Assembly: GCF_040126305.1 (NCBI RefSeq)
Contig: NZ_CP149510.1
Coordinates: 1,437,001-1,501,000, forward strand
DNA from: Pararhizobium sp. A13
Lineage (GTDB): Bacteria > Pseudomonadota > Alphaproteobacteria > Rhizobiales > Rhizobiaceae
Direction: 5' to 3'
DNA length: 64,000 nt
The notes under the pieces were generated by a model. It searched no databases, was not told the DNA's origin, and saw only the letters and a list, made by a program, of their open reading frames with translations. How positions within the stretch are numbered: the stretch's first letter is position 1; each line of letters starts with the position of its first letter. Both the position numbers and the translations under genes were made by a program. Shown here piece by piece: positions 1 to 9,565 of this stretch.

Positions 1-70
1 ACAGCTGGTCGCGAAATTCCTGTCGCAGCGGCTCGGAATGGATTTGTTCGTCTCACAGCCCGAGGAGTGA
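1..70 (+). CDS. C-terminal end of an upstream gene (partial)
   Basis: An open frame enters from the left edge and stops at TGA 68-70, ending in ...LFVSQPEE. Only about 22 residues are visible, which is too few to assign a family. It lies 65 bp before the MFS start on the same strand, so it could be the first gene of the same transcription unit. Identity unknown. Confidence 0.4.
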   Translation, partial: QLVAKFLSQRLGMDLFVSQPEE

Positions 71-135
71 ACCCAACAGTCTGTTCCGTCTCGACCTGTC
101 GCGCAGCAACGTGTTTGACCAATGGGAGAAAGACA

Positions 136-1785
136 ATGGCGACGGCATCTGTATCGGCGACCCACCCCCAAACCGAGGCGCAGGAAAGCTGGGTGCCGAT
201 GATCGCCATCGCTTTCGGCCAGGTGATCATGTCCTTCAATGTGGCGTCCCTGCCCGTTGCGCTGGGCGGCATGGTTCAAAGCTTCAACGTTCCGCCGACA
301 ACCGTCGCGACCGGCATCGTCGCCTACTCGATGCTCGTTGCCGGCTTCGTCATGCTCGGCGCCAAACTCAACCAACGCTATGGCGCGCTGAAGGTTTTTC
401 GCGCGGCTGTCCTGGTGTTCGGCATAGCGCAAGTTCTGATGACATTCAGCCCCAATGCGACGTTCATGATTGCCGCCCAGGCCCTCTGCGGCGCCGCCGG
501 CGCGGTGATCGTGCCGTCGCTTGTTGCGCTGATCGCGGAAAACTACCGAGGCAGGCAGCAGGCCACGGCGCTGGGCGCGCTGGGTTCGGCGCGTGCCGGT
601 GCGGGCGTCGCCGCATTCCTCGTCGGCGGCATACTCGGCACCTATATTGGCTGGAGGCCGGCATTCGGCATCCTGATCGTCCTGTCGGCGATCGTTCTTC
701 TCCTGAGCCTCCGCCTCAAGCCCGACGAAGGTCGAAGCGATGTGCAGATAGACATGGTCGGCGTGGTTCTGGCGGCCGTGGCGATCGTTCTGATCAGCTT
801 CGGCTTCAATAACCTCAATCAGTGGGGTCTTGGGCTCGCGCGGCCCGGTGCACCGTTCAGCCTCCTCGGCCTGTCGCCCGCACCGGTGATGATCGTGGTT
901 GGCATCGTGCTCGGGCAGGCCTTTTTGTCATGGACACACAGGCGTCAGGCTGCTGGAGGAACGCCATTGTTGCCGCTCGAAGTCATCGATTCGCCGCAGG
1001 AGCGGGCGGCCGTCTATGCGATGTTTTCCGTCGTTGCGCTGGAGGCGGCGCTTAACTTCTCGGTGCCGCTCTACATCCAAATCGTGCAGGGCCGCTCAGC
1101 GCTCGCCACGACCGTCGCCATGCTGCCGTTCAACCTGACCGTCTTCTTCGCCGCGATGCTGATCGTCAGGTTCTACGACCGGCTGACGCCGCGGCAGATA
1201 GGGCGCTATGGCTTTAGTCTGTGCACTATCGCGCTGCTGTGGCTCGCCTTTGTCGTGCGCAACGACTGGAGCGCGGTCCCCGTCCTCATCGGTCTCGTGT
1301 TGTTCGGCATTGGGCAAGGATCCCTGGTGACGCTGCTGTTCAACGTCCTGGTCACGTCCTCGCCGAAGAAGATTGCCGGCGACGTCGGCTCGTTGCGGGG
1401 CACGACCAACAATCTCGCAGCGGCTGTCGGAACGGCAGTCGCCGGTGCCCTCCTCGTCGGCTTGCTGAGCGCGGCCGTGCTCCGCAACATCGCCGACAAC
1501 CCGGTGCTGCCGCCCGAACTTCAGGCGCAGGTCGATCTCGACAACATCAACTTCGTCAGCAATGACCGCCTGGAAAGTGTGATGGCGGGCACGAGCGCTA
1601 CGGCGGAGCAGGTAGCCGAGGCCGTACGCGTCAACACCGAGGCGCGGCTGCGAGCGCTGAAGATCGGCCTGCTGATCATGGCGGGCCTGGCATTTCTGAC
1701 GATCATTCCGGCCGGGCGGCTTCCCAACTACATTCCCGGCGAAATCCCTGACGATCAGCCGCCCCGGGAAAATGGCAACGCATGA
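136..1785 (+). CDS. MFS drug exporter, DHA2 (EmrB/QacA-like) 14-TM family
   Basis: Hydrophobic polytopic protein of about 549 residues, the usual size of 14-helix proton-drug antiporters of the DHA2 family, which export toxic compounds across the inner membrane. The opening helix (VPMIAIAFGQVIMSFNVASL) and the stretch near residues 115-165 follow the MFS pattern. I chose ATG 136 because GGGAGAAAG sits just upstream. A GTG at 67 in the same frame would add 23 residues that do not look like a membrane protein N-terminus. It is the first of four same-strand genes with minimal gaps (MFS, HdeD-like, RND adaptor, RND pump), suggesting one export operon. Substrate cannot be read from the sequence. 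Confidence 0.85.
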   Translation: MATASVSATHPQTEAQESWVPMIAIAFGQVIMSFNVASLPVALGGMVQSFNVPPTTVATGIVAYSMLVAGFVMLGAKLNQRYGALKVFRAAVLVFGIAQVLMTFSPNATFMIAAQALCGAAGAVIVPSLVALIAENYRGRQQATALGALGSARAGAGVAAFLVGGILGTYIGWRPAFGILIVLSAIVLLLSLRLKPDEGRSDVQIDMVGVVLAAVAIVLISFGFNNLNQWGLGLARPGAPFSLLGLSPAPVMIVVGIVLGQAFLSWTHRRQAAGGTPLLPLEVIDSPQERAAVYAMFSVVALEAALNFSVPLYIQIVQGRSALATTVAMLPFNLTVFFAAMLIVRFYDRLTPRQIGRYGFSLCTIALLWLAFVVRNDWSAVPVLIGLVLFGIGQGSLVTLLFNVLVTSSPKKIAGDVGSLRGTTNNLAAAVGTAVAGALLVGLLSAAVLRNIADNPVLPPELQAQVDLDNINFVSNDRLESVMAGTSATAEQVAEAVRVNTEARLRALKIGLLIMAGLAFLTIIPAGRLPNYIPGEIPDDQPPRENGNA

Positions 1786-1831
1786 GGCGATTCTGGAGCG
1801 AGGAAATTCTCTGAGGACGAGGCAAATTGCT

Positions 1832-2404
1832 ATGGACGAGGTTTCCGCGAGGGGAAACGATAGCAGACATTGGACAGATACCCCCCATTCGAAATGGGGA
1901 TGGTTTCTGCTCCTGGGCATTGTTCTCACGGTCTGCGGGGCGATCGCTGTCGCGCTGCCGGCTGTTTCTACGTTCGCAGCAAGCGTTGTCCTGGGAAGCG
2001 TTCTCTCGCTCGCCGGCATAGTGAAGATGATCCAGTCCCTGCAGGTCAGGGATTGGAGCGGGTTCGTCTGGCAGGAACTGACCGGCGCAGTCGAACTGGT
2101 CGGTGGCATCCTGATCTTTTTGAATCCCTTGAAAGGCGCCCTGGCGATCACTCTCCTGATCGCCCTGGTGTTTCTCGTCCAAGGCCTTCTGCAAATTGCC
2201 CTCGCGCTCAGGGTGCGAGAGCAAGACGGCTGGCGGTGGTTGCTGGTTTCGGGGTTGGTCGGGTTGGCGGTCAGCGCGGCGCTAACTTTAAAGTTGCCGT
2301 ACACACGGATCTACACGCCCGGCACCATTGCAGGTATTTCGCTGCTTGTTGCCGGTGGTGCCTACATTGCGATCTCTGTCTCGATACGCAGAGCACGGCC
2401 ATGA
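1832..2404 (+). CDS. HdeD family (DUF308) membrane protein
   Basis: About 190 residues with six predicted helices arranged as short paired hairpins, the DUF308 repeat pattern of HdeD, an E. coli inner-membrane protein linked to acid resistance at high cell density. ATG 1832 follows GAGGACGAGG at a good distance. An earlier in-frame ATG at 1772 overlaps the MFS stop and is an alternative. The TGA overlaps the ATG of the RND adaptor (ATGA at 2401-2404), so the two are translationally coupled. Its role next to two exporters is not established; membrane stress protection is an inference from the family. Confidence 0.8.
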   Translation: MDEVSARGNDSRHWTDTPHSKWGWFLLLGIVLTVCGAIAVALPAVSTFAASVVLGSVLSLAGIVKMIQSLQVRDWSGFVWQELTGAVELVGGILIFLNPLKGALAITLLIALVFLVQGLLQIALALRVREQDGWRWLLVSGLVGLAVSAALTLKLPYTRIYTPGTIAGISLLVAGGAYIAISVSIRRARP

Positions 2405-3597
2405 AGATGACCTGCAGGCAACATCGCACGATCGAGAAGCGCCGATGGATCGGACCTGTTCCTCGCACTCGCCTGATGATTGTCTGTCTGGCGGGCGCCG
2501 CGGCCATCTACATCAGTCCGATTTCGTTCGCTCAGCAGCCCGACGGAAGGCTCACGCCTCCGGCCGTTGTCGTCGAGAAGATCAAGGTGCAGCAGGTGAG
2601 CAATCCGGCACGGTTTACGGCTCGTGTCGAAGCAATCGCGGCCGTGGATATCCGAGCGCGCGTCACCGGCTTTCTGCGCGCCGTGGAATTCAAGGATGGG
2701 CAGACCGTGAAAGCCGGCGACACGCTGTTTGAAATCGAGCCGGATGAGCTTGAGGCCCTGGTTGCCTCGGCTCGGGCGCAGGTGGCGCGCGCTGAGGCGA
2801 CACGGAAATCAGCCGAGCAGACCCTGGTGCGCAACCGGAACCTCAACACCCAAAGAACGGTCTCACAGGCCGCCCTGGAGGAGGCCCAGGCGGCATTCGA
2901 GATCGCTGCTGCCGACGTGCAGGTTGCCGAGGCGACGCTGCGTACGGCCGAACTGAACTTGTCATATGCCCGCATTGCGGCGCCCATCTCCGGCAATATC
3001 GGCCGCGCGACGTTCACAGTGGGGAATCTGGTAGGGTCCGATTCAGGTTCGTTGGCCCGCATCGTCAGTCTTGATCCGATGCGTGTCGCCTTCGCCATGA
3101 CCGAAGGTCTGCTCGTCACGTTTCGGCAGCAGGAGGCCGGCGGCGGAGCATTCGATCCCGACACGCTGCAGCTTTCGCTGCGCCTTGCCAACGGAACGGA
3201 ATACGACAAGCCCGGCCGCATCGAATTTGTCGAGAACGAAGTTGATCCACAGACCGGGACGGTCACGGCCCGCGCAGTCTTTCCCAATCCTCATCGCATC
3301 CTGGTCCCCGGGCAGTTCGTCACTCTCTATGTGCAGGAAAAGGAGATGCCCCGCCTGCCGGTGGTGCCCCAGACGGCGGTACTGCAGGATCGCGAGGGGC
3401 GTTTCGTCTATCTGCTTGGTGCGAACAATACCGTCTCGCTGCGACGGATCGATACGAGTGCACGCGTCGGCAGCGGATGGGCGGTCAACAAGGGTCTGGA
3501 CGGCGGCGAGCAGGTCGTCGTCCAGGGAATCCAGCGTCTCGCAGAAGGCATGACGGTACAGCCGAGTGAGGGCCAGCCCGTTGGCGGCGGGTCATGA
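2401..3597 (+). CDS. RND efflux periplasmic adaptor (AcrA/MexA-like)
   Basis: 398-residue membrane fusion protein. A basic N-terminus with a signal-type helix (MIVCLAGAAAIYI, ending near SFAQQ) is followed by the lipoyl/barrel-sandwich domain (TARVEAIAAVDIRARVTGFL, KAGDTLFEIEPDEL), a helical hairpin around residues 115-160, the second half of the lipoyl domain (NLSYARIAAPISGNIGR) and a beta-barrel. It would bridge the inner-membrane RND pump to an outer-membrane channel. The start overlaps the HdeD stop, and the stop overlaps the pump start (ATGA at 3594), so all three are co-translated. No TolC-type channel gene lies in the window. Confidence 0.93.
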   Translation: MKMTCRQHRTIEKRRWIGPVPRTRLMIVCLAGAAAIYISPISFAQQPDGRLTPPAVVVEKIKVQQVSNPARFTARVEAIAAVDIRARVTGFLRAVEFKDGQTVKAGDTLFEIEPDELEALVASARAQVARAEATRKSAEQTLVRNRNLNTQRTVSQAALEEAQAAFEIAAADVQVAEATLRTAELNLSYARIAAPISGNIGRATFTVGNLVGSDSGSLARIVSLDPMRVAFAMTEGLLVTFRQQEAGGGAFDPDTLQLSLRLANGTEYDKPGRIEFVENEVDPQTGTVTARAVFPNPHRILVPGQFVTLYVQEKEMPRLPVVPQTAVLQDREGRFVYLLGANNTVSLRRIDTSARVGSGWAVNKGLDGGEQVVVQGIQRLAEGMTVQPSEGQPVGGGS

Positions 3598-6500
3598 TTT
3601 CCAATCTCTTCATCACCCGGACCAGGCTGGCGATCGTCATCTCCATCGTCATTTCGATCGCCGGCGCGATCGCAATCTTTTCGCTGCCGGTGCAGCAGTA
3701 CCCCCAGATCACGCCCCCGACCGTCACGGTCTCGGCCACCTATCCCGGCGCCAGCGCGGAGGTGATTGCCGATGTCGTCGGCGGGCCGCTGGAGACGGCG
3801 ATCAACGGCGTCGACAACATGATGTACATGTCGTCGACAAGCTCGAATGCCGGGCAATATTCGCTTTCCGTAACGTTCGAAGTGGGCACGGATCCGGATA
3901 TCGCACAGGTCAACGTGCAGAACAGGGCGCAACTGGCGCTTTCCCAATTGCCTACCGCTGTGACCCAGCAAGGGGTGTCCGTGCGGTCGCGATCGCCCGA
4001 TTTCGTGCTCGCCATCGCCTTCTATTCGCCGGACAACAAGCTCGACGCGCTCGAGATCACCAATTTCACCGCGACGACAATCGTCGATGCGATCTCGCGC
4101 GTTGCAGGTGTCGGCGAGGCCGCTGTCGTCGGCGCGTCTGAATATTCGATGCGCGTATGGTTGGATCCAACCCGCATGGATGCGCTCGGCATTACGGTCG
4201 ACGACGTCGCGACAGCCATCCAGCAGCAAAATATCCAGGCTTCGCTCGGCCAGGCCGGCGCACCGCCGGCGCAAGAAGGCACCGAATTGCAATACACGCT
4301 TGTGGCCCAGGGCCGGCTCATGACCCCGGAGGAGTTCGGCGATATCGTTGTGCGTACAGGCGGCGCCGGCGCGATCGTGCGGCTCAGCGATTTTGCCCGC
4401 ATCGAACTCGGCGCGCGGAATTATTCCTCGAGCGCGCGTTTCGGTGGGCGCGAAACGGCGATGCTGCAGATAAACCAGGCGCCCGGTGCCAATGCTATCC
4501 AGACCGCCAACGCCGTGCTAGCCGAGCTCGACCGCCTTTCGCCCAGGTTCCCGCCGGGCCTCGAATACCAGGTCGTCTACGATGCGACGCGCTTCGTCCG
4601 GGCCAGCCTGGCGCAGATCGTCCAGATCCTCCTCGAGGCCTTCGTCATTGTGCTCTTCGTCACGTTTCTGTTCCTGCAGGATTGGCGCGCCACATTGGTT
4701 TCGGCACTGGCCATCCCTGTCTCGATGCTCGGCGCCATGGCCGTCCTTTTGGCGTTTGGATACTCGATAAACACGATCTCGCTGCTGGCTCTCGTCCTGG
4801 CGATCGGGCTGGTCGTGGACGACGCGATCCTCGTCGTCGAGAACGTCAAGCACGTCATCGAGGACGATCCCGATATCGACGCTGCGGGCGCCACCCGCAA
4901 GGCGATGGGACAGATCACGGGGCCGATCATCTCGACCACCCTGGTGCTGCTCGCGGTCGTGACGCCGACGGCCTTCCTGTCGGGCATAAGCGGCCAGCTC
5001 TATCGCCAGTTCGCGGTCACATTATCAGCCGCTCTGGTTATCTCGTCCATCGTCGGCCTGACGCTCAGCCCGGCACTCAGCGCAATTTTTCTGAGGCGCG
5101 GGCAGGGTGGGTATCGGCGTGGTCCACTCGCCTGGTTCGCGCGCCTGGTGAACAAGACACGCAACGGCTATGGTCGGGTCGTCGGGTTCCTGGTGCGCCT
5201 GTGGATCATACCGCTGGCGGCACTCGCCACCTGCTTCCTGGGTGCCTTCCTGCTGTTCACGACCTTGCCCTCCACCTTCATTCCGGAGGAGGACCAGGGT
5301 GCCCTGTTCGTGGATATCCAGCTTCCTGACGCTGCCTCGTTCGATCGCACGCGGGCAATCGTCGACGAGATCGAGCATCACTTGTCGGCAACCGAAGGCG
5401 TCCAGAACGTCATTGCCATCGCCGGCTTCAGCCTCCTGCAGGGGACGACGTCTCCCAACGGAGCGATGATGGTCGCCGCGCTCGACCCCTGGGAGCAGCG
5501 CGAGACTCCGGAACTGCAGCTTACCGCCATCCTTGCAAAGTTGCGGGCACAGTTTTCGACCATCCCGGGCGCCAATGTCGCCGTCTTTTCGCCGCCTGCC
5601 ATTTCCGGCATCGGCGCGGTCGGAGGCCTCGATCTGCGCCTCCAGGCGCTGCAGGGGCAGTCGCCGGAGGAGATCGCCCAAGTGGTGCGCGCATTCGTGG
5701 CAGCCGTTAATCAGGAGCCGGAAATCGGCGGGGTGGCGACAACCTTCAGCGCCGACGTTCCGCAGATTTACGTCGATGTCGACCGGACCCGTGCCGAAGC
5801 CCTGGGAGTGAGCGTGGCCGACATCTATTCGACCATCGGCGCCAGCTTCGGTTCGCGCTACGTCAACGACTTCACCCTGCAGGGGCGGGTCTTCCAGGTC
5901 AATCTCCAGGCGGACGCCGAGCATCGCGCGAATGCAGACGACCTCCTCAATCTCCATGTGCGCAGCCGGACGGGCGCCATGGTGCCGCTCAGGACCGTCG
6001 TATCGACGACGACCGTGCTCGCGCCTTTCGTCATCTCCCGCTACAATCTGTCGGTGGCGGCCCCGATCAACGGGCAGGCAGCGCCCGGCGGCAGTTCCGG
6101 AGCGGCGATGGAGGCGGTCAAACGTGTGGCCGCACAGGAGCTGCCTGCCGGCTATGGATTCGAGTGGTCCGGCCTGTCGTTCCAGGAACAGCGCAGCAGC
6201 GGTCAGGAGCCCATCATCTTCGGGCTCGCCTTTCTGTTCGCCTATCTGTTCCTGGTGGCGCAGTATGAAAGCTGGATGCTGCCCATCGCCGTCATCCTGT
6301 CGCTGGGGGCGGCCTTGTTCGGCGCGACCGGGGCACTCATGCTGTTCGGGCTGCAAAACAGCCTCTACACACAGATCGCCATCGTACTGCTGATCGGGCT
6401 CGCATCAAAGAATGCCATCCTGATCATCGAATTCGCCAAGGAACGCCACGAGGAGGGACGATCGATAGCGGAAGCTGCCCGGCTTGGCGCCGAGCAGCGT

Positions 6501-6737
6501 TTCCGCGCCGTGCTGATGACGGCGCTGGGCTTCATTTTCGGCATTGTCCCTCTGGCGCTGGCGGTTGGGGCCGGCGCCGGGGCCGGCCGTGCGGTGGGCG
6601 TCACCATCCTTGGCGGCATGGCAGCCGCGACAACGATCGGTCTCTTCATCATCCCGCCTCTTTTCGCAGTGATCCAGCGTGTTGCGGAATGGCGGCCTGC
6701 ACGCCGGGAACAGGAAATGGAGCAACCGTCGCGGTAG
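3594..6737 (+). CDS. RND multidrug efflux permease (HAE1, AcrB/MexB-like)
   Basis: 1047 residues, the normal length of a HAE1 trimeric proton-driven pump. TM1 is at the N-terminus (ISNLFITRTRLAIVISIVIS). The porter domains follow (ATYPGASAEVIADVV). The proton-relay pair in TM4 is intact in GLVVDDAILVVENV, and the second half repeats the fold (IAIVLLIGLASKNAILIIEF). It moves substrates from the periplasm or outer leaflet to the exterior through the adaptor and an outer-membrane channel. Its start overlaps the adaptor stop, confirming a coupled pair. No dedicated TetR/MarR regulator is next to the operon; the neighbouring LacI gene faces the other way and probably serves the sugar porter. Confidence 0.95.
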   Translation: MISNLFITRTRLAIVISIVISIAGAIAIFSLPVQQYPQITPPTVTVSATYPGASAEVIADVVGGPLETAINGVDNMMYMSSTSSNAGQYSLSVTFEVGTDPDIAQVNVQNRAQLALSQLPTAVTQQGVSVRSRSPDFVLAIAFYSPDNKLDALEITNFTATTIVDAISRVAGVGEAAVVGASEYSMRVWLDPTRMDALGITVDDVATAIQQQNIQASLGQAGAPPAQEGTELQYTLVAQGRLMTPEEFGDIVVRTGGAGAIVRLSDFARIELGARNYSSSARFGGRETAMLQINQAPGANAIQTANAVLAELDRLSPRFPPGLEYQVVYDATRFVRASLAQIVQILLEAFVIVLFVTFLFLQDWRATLVSALAIPVSMLGAMAVLLAFGYSINTISLLALVLAIGLVVDDAILVVENVKHVIEDDPDIDAAGATRKAMGQITGPIISTTLVLLAVVTPTAFLSGISGQLYRQFAVTLSAALVISSIVGLTLSPALSAIFLRRGQGGYRRGPLAWFARLVNKTRNGYGRVVGFLVRLWIIPLAALATCFLGAFLLFTTLPSTFIPEEDQGALFVDIQLPDAASFDRTRAIVDEIEHHLSATEGVQNVIAIAGFSLLQGTTSPNGAMMVAALDPWEQRETPELQLTAILAKLRAQFSTIPGANVAVFSPPAISGIGAVGGLDLRLQALQGQSPEEIAQVVRAFVAAVNQEPEIGGVATTFSADVPQIYVDVDRTRAEALGVSVADIYSTIGASFGSRYVNDFTLQGRVFQVNLQADAEHRANADDLLNLHVRSRTGAMVPLRTVVSTTTVLAPFVISRYNLSVAAPINGQAAPGGSSGAAMEAVKRVAAQELPAGYGFEWSGLSFQEQRSSGQEPIIFGLAFLFAYLFLVAQYESWMLPIAVILSLGAALFGATGALMLFGLQNSLYTQIAIVLLIGLASKNAILIIEFAKERHEEGRSIAEAARLGAEQRFRAVLMTALGFIFGIVPLALAVGAGAGAGRAVGVTILGGMAAATTIGLFIIPPLFAVIQRVAEWRPARREQEMEQPSR

Positions 6738-6786
6738 TCTGGTGCCTGTCGGAAGCAAAGGCATGGAACCCACGGTCTCGCTCGTC

Positions 6787-7830
6787 TTATTCCAGAATGT
6801 TCTCCGGGCTGTAGATGGTGAAGGGTAAGCTCGGCTGGTGAACCGGGCTTGTTCCCGGAACTCCGACAAATCCCACCCGGTCGAGAGCCATTTCCAGCGC
6901 AAGACGCGCTTGTTTTTCGGGATTCTGGTCGATCGCCAGCGCCATCAGGCGTGAGTTCAGCAGCTCTCGGGTTACATCGGTGAGCTCGTGGCCGATAAAC
7001 AGGGGGCGATCATTGCGTGTCAGGTTTTTAATGGCCGCCGCTACGCCTCTGTTTCCTCCGCCAACGTTATAAATCGCCACCGTGTCCGGGCGCCGGGCCA
7101 AGGCAGGACGAAGGAGCAGTTCTGAGAGGACGTGGTCGTCGTGCCCCTCCAATATTTCGGAAATGTGGAGGCCACGGGCAGAACCGTCGAGAAACTCTTT
7201 GAAACCTCGCAATCGCGCAGCGTGGGCTTGAAAGCCGAGGTGGTTGCAAAGGACAAGGACGGCCCCCTCCTTGCGGACCATGCTCTCGATGAAATAACCG
7301 GCCGTCCTTCCCGCTTTGTGGTGGTCGATTCCCGCATAGGCAAGCCGCAGGGATCGCGGCAGATCAGAGATGATGGTGACGGTCGGTATACCTTTGGCGG
7401 CGATCGCGCCGATCGCGCGATGTATGGCGTCGTGCTCCTGGGTGTAGACGATGACTGCGTCGCACTGGGTCCGTCGAAGAGCTTGAGCCATGGTGTCGGG
7501 TCTCTCGTCTGCCAGAATCGTCTGCTGGACGACAACCGGACGGTCCATGGTCGCTGGTATTTTGCGAAACTCCTCGCTCATGCGGGCAATAAGCGGGATT
7601 TCGGGGCGGGCTAGCAACAGTTCTATCCGGACAATCTTCTGATGAGCGCTGGGAAGGATTCGGTTGATCTGCAGCGCTCGGGCCGCCTCGAGGACCCTGT
7701 GGGCCGTCTTGACGCTGACATTTCCTCGCTCGTTGAGCACCCGATCCACGGTCGCAACGCCGACGCCTGCCAGCTTTGCCACGTGGTCGAGCCTTGCACG
7801 CTGATGTTTCCGGTCTTTTCCCATCGTCAC
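6787..7830 (-). CDS. LacI family transcriptional regulator
   Basis: 347 residues. The N-terminal helix-turn-helix (LDHVAKLAGVGVATVDRVLN, residues 14-33) is the classic LacI fold, and the rest matches the periplasmic-binding-protein-like effector domain (VIVYTQEHDAIHRAIG; AGIDHHKAGRTAGYFI). It is transcribed away from a sugar porter gene, and the region between holds several palindromes. I infer local repression of the transporter, released by a sugar or sugar phosphate. The effector is unknown. Confidence 0.9.
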   Translation of the reverse strand: MTMGKDRKHQRARLDHVAKLAGVGVATVDRVLNERGNVSVKTAHRVLEAARALQINRILPSAHQKIVRIELLLARPEIPLIARMSEEFRKIPATMDRPVVVQQTILADERPDTMAQALRRTQCDAVIVYTQEHDAIHRAIGAIAAKGIPTVTIISDLPRSLRLAYAGIDHHKAGRTAGYFIESMVRKEGAVLVLCNHLGFQAHAARLRGFKEFLDGSARGLHISEILEGHDDHVLSELLLRPALARRPDTVAIYNVGGGNRGVAAAIKNLTRNDRPLFIGHELTDVTRELLNSRLMALAIDQNPEKQARLALEMALDRVGFVGVPGTSPVHQPSLPFTIYSPENILE

Positions 7831-7893
7831 AGCTATCCTGAAAAATTCGGCCGATTCCCGCGGTAGTTTCGTTCTATAAATGCAACACTCGTA

Positions 7894-7901
7894 GAACGTT
7901 C
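7894..7901. promoter_or_regulatory. Candidate LacI operator core
   Basis: GAACGTTC is a perfect 8-bp palindrome with a central CG, the signature centre of LacI-family operators. It lies 64 bp upstream of the LacI start and about 190 bp upstream of the transporter start. Assignment is by pattern and position only. Confidence 0.4.
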
Positions 7902-7931
7902 ATGCCATAAATGCGGAGAATCTTCCATAAG

Positions 7932-7989
7932 TGATTGAAAACAATCAATATTTTACGAACATTTATTCCAAATGTCCATATGTTTGGAA
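7932..7989. promoter_or_regulatory. Two further palindromes upstream of the sugar porter
   Basis: TGATTG-AAAA-CAATCA (7932-7947) and TTCCAAA-N10-TTTGGAA (7966-7989) are perfect inverted repeats in an AT-rich stretch between the divergent LacI and transporter genes. Either could be an operator or an RNA hairpin in the transporter leader. Confidence 0.35.
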
Positions 7990-8090
7990 CGCTTATTTCG
8001 ATGAGCCGCCACCCGAGGAGTGGTGTCATGTTCGATCTCTCTGCGCCCATCATGCGCGGACGGGACCTGTCAAACAGGAGGAGAAGTCAA

Positions 8091-9530
8091 TTGACTCATA
8101 TTGTGAGACTTAACACGCCTTTGCCGGCGGATGTGCCTGGATCGCACAGCAAACGGCTGGGTCTAATTGCCGTCATAGCCACCTTCGGTGGCCTGTTGTT
8201 CGGCTACGATACCGGCGTGATCAACGGTGCGCTTGAACCGATGAAGGCGGATTTGGGACTGACCCCCGCCATTGAAGGCTTCGTGGTCAGCATTCTGATC
8301 TTCGGTGCGGCGATCGGGGCGCTCATCGGCGGCAAACTCTCTGACAAATACGGACGCCGTCACAACATCTTGATCCTTGCGCTTGTCTTCAGCGTCGGCA
8401 CGATCGGCTGCGTGCTGTCGCCGAACTGGCAGATCCTCGGCTTCTTCCGCTTCGTGTTGGGGCTGGCGGTCGGCGGGGCCTCGACCACGGTTCCAGTCTA
8501 CCTGGCCGAGGTCTCTCCCTACGAGCGGCGCGGCAGCCTGGTCACCCGGAACGAGCTGATGATCGTCTGCGGTCAGTTCGCCGCCTTTGTCATCAATGCG
8601 ATCATCTTCAACATCTGGGGCGAAAACGACGCCGTCTGGCGCTATATGCTGGTTGTCGCAGTCCTGCCCGCCATTGTCCTGCTGCTCGGTATGCTGCGCA
8701 TGCCGGAGAGCCCACGTTGGCTGTCGTCGCAGAATCGCGAGAAGGAAGCACTCGCGGTCCTCAAGCAGATCCGCGGCCCTGCGCGGGCCGAGGCGGAGAT
8801 GGCCGAGATCTACATGCTGGCCAAAGAGGAAAAAGATGCCCAGATGGGCGGTTGGGCAGATCTTACCGTGCCCTGGATCCGTCGCCTGCTTTTGATCGGG
8901 ATCGGTCTCGGCGTTTTCCAGCAGCTCACCGGCATCAACTCGATCATGTACTATGGGACCCAGCTGCTGCAGGATGCCGGCTTTTCAAGCAAGGGTGCGA
9001 TCCTCGCCAATACCTTGAACGGCCTGTTCAGCGTGGTGGGCGTCTGGGTCGGTATCATCGTGATGAACAAGATCGACAGGCGGGTCATGCTGCTGGGCGG
9101 ATTCGCCCTCATCACCGCTTTCCATCTGCTCGTCGGCCTTTCATCACTACTGATGCCGGACATTGGCATGAAGCCCTATGTCATCCTGCTCTTTGTCGTC
9201 GGGTTCGTGTTTTCGATGCAGGGCACGATCGGCCCTCTCGTCTGGTTGCTGCTGGCAGAGATCTTCCCCCTCAAGATCCGCAGCTTTGCGATGGGGGTCT
9301 GCGTCTTCATGCTCTGGATCGCCAATGCCGTCGTAGCCTTTGCGTTTCCTCCGGTCGTCGAAGCACTCGGCATCGCACCGACGTTCTTCATCTTTGCCAT
9401 TCTGGGCGTGTTGGCGCTGATTTTCACCGCGACCATGGTGCCCGAAACCCGCGGCAAGACGCTGGAGGAGTTCGAGGACGAAGCTCGCATGAGATATGCT
9501 GGCGAGTTGGGCGAGCCGGCGCTGACATAG
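8091..9530 (+). CDS. Sugar porter family MFS transporter
   Basis: About 479 residues, 12 helices, with the sugar-porter signatures DKYGRRHN (loop 2-3), PESPRWL (loop 6-7) and PETRGKTLEEFE at the C-terminus. This is the family of XylE, AraE, GalP and IolT, which import monosaccharides or inositol by proton symport. I prefer the TTG at 8091 because AGGAGGAG lies 8 bases upstream and the protein then starts shortly before TM1. ATG 8028, preceded by GAGGAG, is a reasonable alternative that adds 21 residues. Expression is probably controlled by the divergent LacI gene. Substrate not determinable from the sequence. Confidence 0.88.
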   Translation: MTHIVRLNTPLPADVPGSHSKRLGLIAVIATFGGLLFGYDTGVINGALEPMKADLGLTPAIEGFVVSILIFGAAIGALIGGKLSDKYGRRHNILILALVFSVGTIGCVLSPNWQILGFFRFVLGLAVGGASTTVPVYLAEVSPYERRGSLVTRNELMIVCGQFAAFVINAIIFNIWGENDAVWRYMLVVAVLPAIVLLLGMLRMPESPRWLSSQNREKEALAVLKQIRGPARAEAEMAEIYMLAKEEKDAQMGGWADLTVPWIRRLLLIGIGLGVFQQLTGINSIMYYGTQLLQDAGFSSKGAILANTLNGLFSVVGVWVGIIVMNKIDRRVMLLGGFALITAFHLLVGLSSLLMPDIGMKPYVILLFVVGFVFSMQGTIGPLVWLLLAEIFPLKIRSFAMGVCVFMLWIANAVVAFAFPPVVEALGIAPTFFIFAILGVLALIFTATMVPETRGKTLEEFEDEARMRYAGELGEPALT

Positions 9531-9537
9531 CGCGCAG

Positions 9538-9565
9538 GGAAACCGCGGCCAGCGCCGCGGTTTCC
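9538..9565 (+). terminator. Hairpin after the sugar porter
   Basis: Perfect 11-bp stem (9538-9548 with 9555-9565) around a 6-base loop, 8 bases after the transporter stop. There is no clear T run, so it may be a weak terminator or an mRNA-stabilising hairpin. Confidence 0.5.
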
